Positions 54,731-62,223 of a stretch of 64,000 bases of DNA are shown here, one piece after another. The position numbers were made by a program, and so were the translations under genes. Every line of letters starts with the position of its first letter. The first letter of the stretch is position 1. The notes below the pieces were generated by a model. It had not been told where the DNA came from, did not search any database, and was given only the letters and a program-made list of their open reading frames with translations. The DNA is taken from NCBI RefSeq assembly GCF_003234175.2, contig NZ_CP126257.1, positions 2,418,001-2,482,000 on the forward strand, written 5' to 3'. The DNA comes from Curtobacterium sp. MCSS17_007. GTDB taxonomy: Bacteria; Actinomycetota; Actinomycetes; Actinomycetales; Microbacteriaceae.

Positions 54731-56512
54731 ATGCGACGACGGATGACCACGCTCCTCGCGACGATCACGGCGGTCGGCCTGGTCGGCGGGCTGGCGCCGG
54801 CCCTGCAGGCACAGGCGGCCGTCACGACCAGCGACACCCCGGACTTCGGGAGCAGCGTCAAGATCTACGACCAGTCCACGCCCGTGTCGACGATCCAGTC
54901 CGACGTCGACGCGGCCTTCAACTCGCAGCTCCGCAGCACCACCGCGCAGTTCGGGTCGCAGCGGTACGCCTTCCTGTTCAAGCCGGGCACCTACGGCCGG
55001 GTCTGGGCGAACCTCGGCTTCTACACGTCCATGGTCGGCCTCGGCAAGAACCCGGACGACGTGACGATCAACGGTGCGATCAACGTCGACTCCGGCTGGA
55101 ACGCCGGCGACGAGAAGAACGCCACGCAGAACTTCTGGCGGTCGGCCGAGAACCTGTCGGTGGTGCCCGAGAGCGGCACGGACCGCTGGGCGGTGTCGCA
55201 GGCGGCGCCGATGCGTCGCGTCCACGTCAAGGGCAACCTGACGATGGGACCGTCGAACCAGGACGGCGGCCAGGGGTACTCGTCCGGCGGCTACATCGCC
55301 GACTCGAAGGTCGACGGCACCGTCACGAGCGGCTCGCAGCAGCAGTGGTACACGCGGAACTCCACGCTGGGCAGCTGGCAGGGCGGCAACTGGAACATGG
55401 TGTTCTCGGGGGTCCAGGGCGCGCCGGCGAACGACTTCTCGAAGAGCTACACCACCCTGGGCACCACGCCCGTCACCCGTGAGAAGCCGTACCTGTACGT
55501 CGACTCGTCGAACAAGTACCACGTGTTCGTGCCGTCGCTGCGGACGAACTCCGCCGGGGCGACGTGGCCGAACACGCCGGGGACGGACATCCCGATGCGC
55601 AACTTCTACGTCGCGCATCCCGGTGACAGTGCGGCGACGATCAACAGCGCGCTGGCGCAGGGGCTGAACCTGTTCTTCACGCCGGGCACGTACCAGCTGG
55701 ACGCCGCGCTGAACGTGACGCGTCCGGACACCGTCGTCACCGGCGTCGGCTTCCCGACGCTCGTGCCGACGAAGGGCAACGCGGTCCTGACCAGCTCGGA
55801 CGTCTCCGGCGTGAACGTCTCGAACCTGGTCCTCGACGCGGGGACGACGAACAGCGCGCAGCTCGTCCGACTCGGCACGAGCGGCTCGCACGTCGACCAC
55901 GCGGCGGACCCGCAGAGCATCCAGGACGTGTTCTTCCGCGTCGGGTCGAGCATCCAGGGCAAGGCCTCGACCACCCTGCAGGTGAACGCGGACGACACCC
56001 TGGTCGACCACATCTGGGCCTGGCGTGCCGACCACGGCGGAGCGGCGACGGGCTGGAACGTCAACACCGGCGCCACCGGCGTGGAGGTGAACGGCGACGA
56101 CGTCCTCGCCACCGGGCTGTTCGTCGAGCACTACCAGCGGTACGAGGTGCTGTGGAACGGCAACCGGGGGCGCACGATCTTCTTCCAGAACGAGATGCCG
56201 TACGACGTGCCGGACAACGCCTCGTGGCAGAGCCCGACCGGCGCCGGGTACGCGGCCTACAAGGTCGCGTCGGGCGTGACCAACCACGAGATCTGGGGCG
56301 GCGGGGTGTACTGCTTCTTCAGCACGAACCCGTCCGTGCACGCCGACCGGGCCTTCGAGACGCCGACCACGTCCGGCATCCGCGAGCACGGGCTCGTGAC
56401 GGTGTCGCTCGGGGACACGGGCACCATCTCGAGCGTGATCAACGGGGTCGGCGGGGCAGTTCCGACGCCGGCCGGGAACACCGCGCCGAACCGGCTCGTG
56501 TCGTACAACTGA
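54731..56512 (+). CDS. secreted beta-helix protein (pectate-lyase/GH55-like superfamily)
   Basis: A 593-residue exported protein. The signal peptide has a basic start, a hydrophobic core and an ALQAQA-A cleavage region near residue 30. The mature protein shows two repeated halves, each with TYGRVWANLGFYTSMVG- or FFTPGTYQLDAALNVTRPD-type strands, as in right-handed double beta-helix carbohydrate-active proteins. GSQQQWYTRNSTLGSW and IFFQNEMPYDVP are conserved in Streptomyces proteins often misnamed adenylyl cyclase. Substrate unknown, probably a polysaccharide. The ATG at 54743 is an alternative start. Confidence 0.72.
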   Translation: MRRRMTTLLATITAVGLVGGLAPALQAQAAVTTSDTPDFGSSVKIYDQSTPVSTIQSDVDAAFNSQLRSTTAQFGSQRYAFLFKPGTYGRVWANLGFYTSMVGLGKNPDDVTINGAINVDSGWNAGDEKNATQNFWRSAENLSVVPESGTDRWAVSQAAPMRRVHVKGNLTMGPSNQDGGQGYSSGGYIADSKVDGTVTSGSQQQWYTRNSTLGSWQGGNWNMVFSGVQGAPANDFSKSYTTLGTTPVTREKPYLYVDSSNKYHVFVPSLRTNSAGATWPNTPGTDIPMRNFYVAHPGDSAATINSALAQGLNLFFTPGTYQLDAALNVTRPDTVVTGVGFPTLVPTKGNAVLTSSDVSGVNVSNLVLDAGTTNSAQLVRLGTSGSHVDHAADPQSIQDVFFRVGSSIQGKASTTLQVNADDTLVDHIWAWRADHGGAATGWNVNTGATGVEVNGDDVLATGLFVEHYQRYEVLWNGNRGRTIFFQNEMPYDVPDNASWQSPTGAGYAAYKVASGVTNHEIWGGGVYCFFSTNPSVHADRAFETPTTSGIREHGLVTVSLGDTGTISSVINGVGGAVPTPAGNTAPNRLVSYN

Positions 56513-56586
56513 CGCTGCCGTCCAGCGGCACTGGGGCCGTCGACGACACCGTTCGTCGGCGGCCCCCGGTCGTCGGCGGTGGCCCA

Positions 56587-56666
56587 GTCGCACGACATGC
56601 CGTCCGCGCACGTTCCGGTCGCACGACGTGCCGCGTGAGTCGAAGCTGAACGGCATGTCGTGCGAC
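56587..56666. repeat. REP-like palindromic element
   Basis: GTCGCACGACATGCCGT (56587-56603) is perfectly inverted at 56650-56666. A third, direct copy of GTCGCACGACGTGCCG lies between at 56618. Three copies of one motif in 80 bp with mixed orientation resemble a bacterial interspersed mosaic element. A short tandem GCACCGCGCCCGGCA repeat follows at about 56681-56710. Confidence 0.65.
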
Positions 56667-56776
56667 CAGGACGCACGGCGGCACCGCGCCCGGCAGCACC
56701 GCGCCCGGCAGCGGCCGCGCCCGTCGGGGCACACGGCCGTCAGCCGGTCGACACGCACCGCCGGTAGCGTCCGGGC

Positions 56777-58267
56777 ATGGCACCCGAGCGCGGCAGCACC
56801 GGACGCACCAGGCTCGTCCTCCCCGGGCAGTACGGTCCGCTGTTCGACGACGGCGGTCCCGCGCTCGTGGTCGAGGCCCGCGAGTTCTTCACCGCACGGC
56901 CGGTGCACCGGGCGAAGGCCCACCTCTGGCTGAGCGCCCTGCGGCACCGGGTGCGCGAGCTCGGCGACCGCGCCGAACACGCGCGGGTGGACACGCTCAG
57001 GGAAGCCCTCGCGGACCGCGACGGCCTCGACGTCGTCGACCCGCCGTCCCGCGTCCTCCGCACCGAGGTCCGACACTGGAGCAGGGGCATCGAGATCCTC
57101 CCGAGCCGCGGCTTCATCACCGACGAGGCCGACTTCGCCGAGTGGGCCGCCGAGCGCACCGGCCGATTCCGGATGGAGACGCACTACGAGCGGGTCCGCC
57201 GCCGCGAGGGCTGGCTCATGCACGCGGAGCAGCCGGTCGGCGGGAAGTTCAGCCTCGACGACCAGAACCGCGAACCACCGCCCAAGGGGGCGACGACGCT
57301 CGGGCTGCCCGATCCGTGGTGGCCGACCGAGGACGAGATCGACGACGAGGTCCGCCACGACCTCGACCGCTGGGAGCACGACGGGCTCGTCCACTTCGTC
57401 GGCAGGGACGACACCCGTCGCTTCGCCGTCACCGCCGACGAGGCCCGGCAGGCCCTCGCCGACTTCGTGCAGGTCCGGCTCGGCGACTTCGGTCCGTTCG
57501 AGGACGCGACGCTCACCAACGACTGGACGATGGCGCACTCGCTGCTCAGCGTGCCGATGAACCTCGGCGTGCTCGACCCGTTCGAGGCCGTCGAGGCAGC
57601 ACTCACCGCCCACCGCGACCACGACGCCCCGCTCGCGAGCGTCGAGGGCTTCGTCCGCCAGGTCGCCGGCTGGCGGGACTACGTCTGGCACGTCTACTGG
57701 TGGTTCGGCGACGACTACGGTGCCGAGGAGAACGCCCTCGGTGCACACGAGCGGCTCCCCCGCTGGTGGCAGGAGCTCGACGCGTCCGAGATCGACGCGG
57801 TCTGCCTGTCCACCGCCATCGAGGGGCTGCACGACCACGGCTGGCTGCACCACATCCAACGGCTCATGGTGCTCGGCAACTGGGCGCTGCAGCGGGGCTA
57901 CGACCCGGTGCAGTTGACCGAGTGGTTCACCGACGTGTTCGTCGACGGCACCGACTGGGTCATGCCCGCGAACATCATCGGGATGTCGCAGCACGCCGAC
58001 GGCGGGATGGTCGCGACGAAGCCGTACGCGTCCGGTGGCCGGTACATCGACCGGATGTCGGACCACTGCGGCGGCTGCCGCTACGACCCGACGAAGCGGC
58101 TCGGCGAGGATGCCTGCCCCTTCACCGCCGGGTACTGGGCGTTCCTGTCCCGCACCGAGCCCGCGCTGCGGGACAACGCCCGCATGATGCGCCCGCTGCA
58201 GCAGATGCGGAGGCTCGCGGACCTCGACGAGGTGGTCGCGCAGGAGGCGCGGCGCGACACGCCCTGA
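56777..58267 (+). CDS. iron-sulfur photolyase/cryptochrome (FeS-BCP, PhrB (6-4) photolyase type)
   Basis: A 496-residue FAD protein of the FeS-BCP group, which repairs (6-4) photoproducts using light. The four cluster cysteines are Cys343, Cys431, Cys434 and Cys447, spacing 88-3-13, identical to Agrobacterium PhrB (350/438/441/454). His358-His359 (WLHHIQRLM) match the PhrB active-site pair at the same offset. The N-terminal antenna domain opens LVLPGQYGPLFDD. The catalytic domain includes NIIGMSQHADGG, SHxxY-like YIDRMSDHCGGC. The ATG follows TAGCGT by 6 nt, leaderless. Confidence 0.92.
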   Translation: MAPERGSTGRTRLVLPGQYGPLFDDGGPALVVEAREFFTARPVHRAKAHLWLSALRHRVRELGDRAEHARVDTLREALADRDGLDVVDPPSRVLRTEVRHWSRGIEILPSRGFITDEADFAEWAAERTGRFRMETHYERVRRREGWLMHAEQPVGGKFSLDDQNREPPPKGATTLGLPDPWWPTEDEIDDEVRHDLDRWEHDGLVHFVGRDDTRRFAVTADEARQALADFVQVRLGDFGPFEDATLTNDWTMAHSLLSVPMNLGVLDPFEAVEAALTAHRDHDAPLASVEGFVRQVAGWRDYVWHVYWWFGDDYGAEENALGAHERLPRWWQELDASEIDAVCLSTAIEGLHDHGWLHHIQRLMVLGNWALQRGYDPVQLTEWFTDVFVDGTDWVMPANIIGMSQHADGGMVATKPYASGGRYIDRMSDHCGGCRYDPTKRLGEDACPFTAGYWAFLSRTEPALRDNARMMRPLQQMRRLADLDEVVAQEARRDTP

Positions 58268-58295
58268 CCGGCCGCGGTCCGTCACGCGGCCACGT

Positions 58296-58343
58296 GACGG
58301 ACGGGAGGCGCGGTGTGGGCCCGCCCCGTGCCTCCCGTCCGTC
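58296..58343 (+). terminator. hairpin after the photolyase gene
   Basis: GACGGACGGGAGGC pairs with GCCTCCCGTCCGTC, with a partly paired inner segment, 28 nt past the stop. A GGACGGGAGGC family member. Confidence 0.75.
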
Positions 58344-58363
58344 GCCCGGTCGCCGGGTCGCGT

Positions 58364-58420
58364 CGGTGGAGCAGGGCCTGTCGGGGCACCACCGTCCACC
58401 CGACGGTTCCTGCTCCACCG
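58364..58420 (+). other. long-loop hairpin upstream of the Eis-like gene
   Basis: CGGTGGAGCAGG and CCTGCTCCACCG pair perfectly around a 33-nt segment that itself contains GTCGGGG and CCCGAC arms. It ends 32 bp before the TAGGGT box of the next gene. Terminator, attenuator or regulatory site cannot be told apart. Confidence 0.5.
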
Positions 58421-58465
58421 CGCGAGGGAGGCGCCCGCCCGGAGCGCACCGGTAGGGTCGGGCTC

Positions 58466-59782
58466 GTGGCCAGCAACGACGCATTCGACGACCGCTACGA
58501 CCTGCGCGAGTTCGCGCCGACGACCGACGACCAGGGCGCTCCGACACCGGAGACCGAGGCGTGGATGCGCGCCGTCGGGCTCGGCTTCCACGAGCCCCAC
58601 CCCGATGCCGAGGGCGCCGCGCGGATGGCGTCGCACTTCCTCGAGGACCAGGAGACGTTCCTCGGCGTGTACCTGCGCGAGCCGTTCCCCGGCTCGGTGG
58701 ACGAGACGTGGCCGGCCGGCACCTTCACGTGGTTCCGCAAGCGTCTGACGTGGGGCGAGGGCGCGGCGATCGACACCCAGGCGATCTCCGCCGTGACGGT
58801 CCGGCCGACCGAGCGCCGTCGCGGGATCCTCCGCCGGATGATGACGCACGCGCTCGAGCGCGGTGTCGCCGAGGGCTACGCCGTCGCATCGCTCACCGCC
58901 TCCGAGGGCACGATCTACCGCCGCTTCGGCTTCGGCTGTGCGATCCGTGAGCGCGCGGTGACCGTCCGCCGCGAGCGGGCGCTGCCGCTGCTCGCGCCGA
59001 CCACCGGCACCGTGTCGATCGTCACGCCGGAGTGGCTCGCCGAGGGCACCGGACGCGCCGTGTTCGACCGGTTCGACGCACGCACCCCCGGCTCGATGGT
59101 CCGGAACGCCGGCACGTGGCCGATCGTCCTCGGGCTCCGCGACGGCGAGGGCCAGCCCGCGAAGGACGTCCGCGCCGCGGTGCACCGTCCCGACGACTCC
59201 GACGAGGTCGACGGCTACGTCACCTGGCGGGTGAAGGAGGGCAAGGGCGACACCGTCCTCGAGATCGTCGACCTGGTGTACGCGACCGATGCCGCGTACC
59301 TGTCGCTCTGGGAGTTCCTGCTCTCGATCGACCTGAACGACGTGGTGCGGTACTCCCGGTCGCGGCTGGACGACCCGATCGTCGCGGCGCTCGGCGACAA
59401 CCGCGCGTACGACGTCGAGCACGAGGAGGACCACGTCTGGCTCCGGGTGCTCGACGTGCCGGCGGTGCTCACCAGCCGGCCGTACGCCGTCGACGGGTCG
59501 CTGACGCTCGCGGTCTCCGACGCGATGGGCTTCGCATCGGGCACCTACCGGCTCGACGTCGTCGACGGGCAGGGCACGGTCGCGCGTCTGTCCGACGGAG
59601 ACGACGGCGAGGCCGACCTGCGGCTCGACGTGGCGGACCTCGGTGCCGTGCTCATCGGCTCGGTGTCACCGGTCACGCTCGCGGCGGCAGGGCTCGTGCG
59701 TGCGGCGGACCCGGCGGCGCCGGCCCTGCTCCGGGCGATGCTCACGCCGGCCCGGACGCCGCACGGGATCACGTACTTCTGA
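58466..59782 (+). CDS. Eis-like GNAT acetyltransferase
   Basis: A 438-residue protein with the Eis layout: an N-terminal GNAT domain, a second degenerate GNAT domain and a C-terminal SCP2-like region. VTVRPTERRRGILRRMM is the acetyl-CoA loop, and ASEGTIYRRFGFG holds the Tyr acid. The C-terminal residues TYF match the family habit in which the terminal carboxylate acts as general base. Eis proteins acetylate amines such as aminoglycosides or lysines; the native substrate here is unknown. The GTG follows TAGGGT by 7 nt (58453-58458), leaderless. Confidence 0.85.
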   Translation: MASNDAFDDRYDLREFAPTTDDQGAPTPETEAWMRAVGLGFHEPHPDAEGAARMASHFLEDQETFLGVYLREPFPGSVDETWPAGTFTWFRKRLTWGEGAAIDTQAISAVTVRPTERRRGILRRMMTHALERGVAEGYAVASLTASEGTIYRRFGFGCAIRERAVTVRRERALPLLAPTTGTVSIVTPEWLAEGTGRAVFDRFDARTPGSMVRNAGTWPIVLGLRDGEGQPAKDVRAAVHRPDDSDEVDGYVTWRVKEGKGDTVLEIVDLVYATDAAYLSLWEFLLSIDLNDVVRYSRSRLDDPIVAALGDNRAYDVEHEEDHVWLRVLDVPAVLTSRPYAVDGSLTLAVSDAMGFASGTYRLDVVDGQGTVARLSDGDDGEADLRLDVADLGAVLIGSVSPVTLAAAGLVRAADPAAPALLRAMLTPARTPHGITYF

Positions 59783-60246
59783 TGCCGGACGGCGGGCTCG
59801 CGGCCGCGGTCGGGCGCGCGCGACAGGCAGTGGCCGTCCTGGCCTCGCCGACGCTCCGGGCCGCGGTGGTCCGTGGCGGGACGCTCGACGACCGGACCGC
59901 GGCGTCCGTGGCGGCGTTCGACTGGCTCGGCGACGACGGGCCGGACAGCGCCGTGCTCGGTCGGACGGCGAGGGACCTGCAGCGCCTGCAGGGCGTGGCG
60001 GCGCTGCTCGAGTTCGGTCGGATCGAGCGGATGCCCGTACCGGAGGACCAGCGGCACCCACTGTCCGTGCGGATCGTCGGCATCGTCGGCGACCGCCTCG
60101 GACGGGCGCGGACGGTCTCGGAGCGCGAGCTGAACGCCGCCATCGCGATGTTCTGCGCCGACGTCGCGATCGTGCGGCGCGACGCGGTCGACCTCGGCGT
60201 GCTCGAGCGGACGGACGACGGCGCGGCCTACCGCTTCGTCCGCTGA
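59782..60246 (+). CDS. DUF2087 domain protein
   Basis: A 154-residue protein. The C-terminal 75 residues fit DUF2087 (TVSERELNAAIAMFCADVAIVRRDAVDLGVLERTDDGAAYR), a winged-helix-like domain found alone or after ArsR-type HTH units. The N-terminal half is Ala/Arg-rich and has no clear HTH. The ATG overlaps the Eis-like stop by one base (TGATG), so the two are co-translated, suggesting a regulator of the acetyltransferase. Confidence 0.75.
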   Translation: MPDGGLAAAVGRARQAVAVLASPTLRAAVVRGGTLDDRTAASVAAFDWLGDDGPDSAVLGRTARDLQRLQGVAALLEFGRIERMPVPEDQRHPLSVRIVGIVGDRLGRARTVSERELNAAIAMFCADVAIVRRDAVDLGVLERTDDGAAYRFVR

Positions 60247-60289
60247 GCACCGGCGGCAGGCTCCGCGCTCGCCCGGGCAGACCCGACGC

Positions 60290-61288
60290 CTACGCCCGGC
60301 GGCGCACCCGGGGGTCGACGAACGCGTACACCACGTCGACGATCACGTTCGCGGTGACGATGAGGAGCGCCGAGAACACCGTGAACCCGACGACGACCTG
60401 CAGGTCGAGGGTGTGCACCGCGTCGATGAGCAGCGCGCCGAGGCCCTGCATCGAGAACACCTTCTCGGTGATGACCGCGCCGCCGAGCAGCGACCCGAGG
60501 TCGAGCCCGAAGAGCGTCACCACCGGCAGGATCGCCGTCCGGAGCCCGTGCCGCACGACGACCTGGCGCTCGCGCAGGCCCTTGGCCCGAGCGGTCCGGA
60601 CGAAGTCCTGCGACATCGACTCGAGCATCTCGCCACGGGTCAGCCGAGCGTAGATCGCCGCACTGATGAACGCGAGCACGCACCACGGCAGCACCAGGTG
60701 CGTCGCCCAGCCGACCGGGTCCTCGGCGAAGGGCACGTAGCCGCTCGTCGGGAGCCAGCCGAGGGTGAAGCCGAACAGCAGGATCGCGAGCAACCCGATC
60801 AGGTACGCGGGCGAGGACACCCCGGCGACGGCGACGGTCATCACGGCGCGGTCGGCCAGGGTGCCCCGCTGCAGCGCGGACACCGTACCGCCCGCGACCC
60901 CCGCGACGAGCCACAGCACGGCGGCCCCGACGGCGATCGACGCGGTCACGGGCAGGCGCGACGCGATCAGGTTCGTGACGCTGTCGTGCAGCTGGAACGA
61001 GTACCCGAAGCACGGCGCCGCACACGTGATCGTGGACGCTCCGGAACCGAACGTGCGACCGGTGAAGATGCCGGCGAGGTACGCCCCGAACTGCGCGAAC
61101 CACGGCTTGTCCGTCCCGAGGAAGGCCTGCACGTCCGCCAGCCGCTCGGGCGTGCACGGCTTGTCGCAGATCGCACGGGCCGGGTTCGTCGGCAGCAGCA
61201 TGAACAGCGCGTAGGTGATCGCCGCGACGACGAACAGCACGATGACGGCCCCGAGGATCCGGACCGCCAGGAAGCGGACGGTGCTCAC
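60290..61288 (-). CDS. peptide/nickel ABC transporter permease, DppB type
   Basis: A 332-residue permease with six transmembrane segments. RILGAVIVLFVVAAITYALFML at the start, the EAA-like loop QDFVRTARAKGLRERQVVVRHGLR, and the C-terminal DVVYAFVDPRVR are typical of DppB/OppB. The external loop after TM1 holds four Cys (ICDKPC and CAAPCFG), an unusual addition that may form disulfides. The GTG overlaps the dppC-type stop by 4 bp. It is the last gene of the operon. Confidence 0.9.
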   Translation of the reverse strand: MSTVRFLAVRILGAVIVLFVVAAITYALFMLLPTNPARAICDKPCTPERLADVQAFLGTDKPWFAQFGAYLAGIFTGRTFGSGASTITCAAPCFGYSFQLHDSVTNLIASRLPVTASIAVGAAVLWLVAGVAGGTVSALQRGTLADRAVMTVAVAGVSSPAYLIGLLAILLFGFTLGWLPTSGYVPFAEDPVGWATHLVLPWCVLAFISAAIYARLTRGEMLESMSQDFVRTARAKGLRERQVVVRHGLRTAILPVVTLFGLDLGSLLGGAVITEKVFSMQGLGALLIDAVHTLDLQVVVGFTVFSALLIVTANVIVDVVYAFVDPRVRRRA

Positions 61289-62223
61289 CGGTCGCCTCCT
61301 CGCGGGTCGAGGGCGTCGCGCAGGGCGTCACCGAGCACGTTGAAGGCCAGGGTGATGAGGAACAGTGCGGCTCCGGGGAAGACGAGGTACATCGGGTCGG
61401 TCTGCACCCAGCCGATCGCGTCGCCGATGCTGCGGCCCCACGACGGCGTCGGCGGGTTCACGCCGACGGCCAGGAAGGACAGCGCGGCCTCGGCGCCGAT
61501 CATCGACGGGATCGAGATGGTCGCGTAGACGGTGATGGTCGCTGCGAGGTTCGGCAGCAGCTGCTTGCGGATGACGTGCCAGCGTCCGGCACCCATCGCG
61601 GTCGAGGCGACGACGTAGTTCCGGCTGACGAGCGAGAGCGTCTGCCCCCGGACGACGCGCGCGACCGAGGGCCACCCGAAGAACCCGATGACGAGCACGA
61701 CGAGCAGCGGCTTCGGGAACGACGTCGGCACGACCGCGGTCAGCGCGATCATGAAGACCAGGGACGGGAACCCGAAGATCACGTCGACCACGCGCGACAG
61801 CACCCGGTCGTACCAGCCGCCGAGGAACCCGGTCGTGACACCGACGAGGACCCCGATCACGATCGACATCGCCGTAGCGGCGAGCCCGATGCCCAGCGAG
61901 GTCCGCGCGCCGTAGGTCACGATCGCGAACAGGTCACGCCCGGTCAGCGGCTCCACGCCGAACCAGTGCTCGCCGCTCACCCCGCCGGCAGCGCCGCGGG
62001 GCGCCCCGAAGTCGTTCAGTGCGTCGACGTTGTAGCTGTACGGGTTCTGCCCCGTCACGGCTGCGATGAGCGGCGCGGCGATCGCCACGACGACGAACAC
62101 CGCGATCACGACCGCGGCGGCGACCGCCCAGCGGTCCCGACGGACGCGGCGCACCACGGCACGGAACCCGGTGGTCCGCCCGGCCGACGCGGAGACGGGC
62201 CGGTCGACGACGTTCGCGGTCAC
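61285..62223 (-). CDS. peptide/nickel ABC transporter permease, DppC type
   Basis: A 312-residue permease with an OppC_N leader (TTGFRAVVRRVRRDRWAVAAAVVI) and the BPD domain. YNVDALNDFGAPRGA...HWFGVEPLTGRDLF is the DppC external loop with the GTD-x-GRDxF-like element, and NYVVASTAMGAGRWHVIRKQLLPN is the EAA loop. The end reads NVLGDALRDALDPRGG. The GTG overlaps the ATPase stop by 4 bp. The substrate-binding protein gene must lie to the right of the window or elsewhere. Confidence 0.92.
   Translation of the reverse strand: MTANVVDRPVSASAGRTTGFRAVVRRVRRDRWAVAAAVVIAVFVVVAIAAPLIAAVTGQNPYSYNVDALNDFGAPRGAAGGVSGEHWFGVEPLTGRDLFAIVTYGARTSLGIGLAATAMSIVIGVLVGVTTGFLGGWYDRVLSRVVDVIFGFPSLVFMIALTAVVPTSFPKPLLVVLVIGFFGWPSVARVVRGQTLSLVSRNYVVASTAMGAGRWHVIRKQLLPNLAATITVYATISIPSMIGAEAALSFLAVGVNPPTPSWGRSIGDAIGWVQTDPMYLVFPGAALFLITLAFNVLGDALRDALDPRGGDR

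Noticed and set aside
53594..59434. A 1946-codon open frame on the minus strand
   Set aside because: It runs antisense through the secreted protein, photolyase and Eis-like genes, all of which have clear domains on the plus strand. It is His/Arg/Val-rich shadow sequence.
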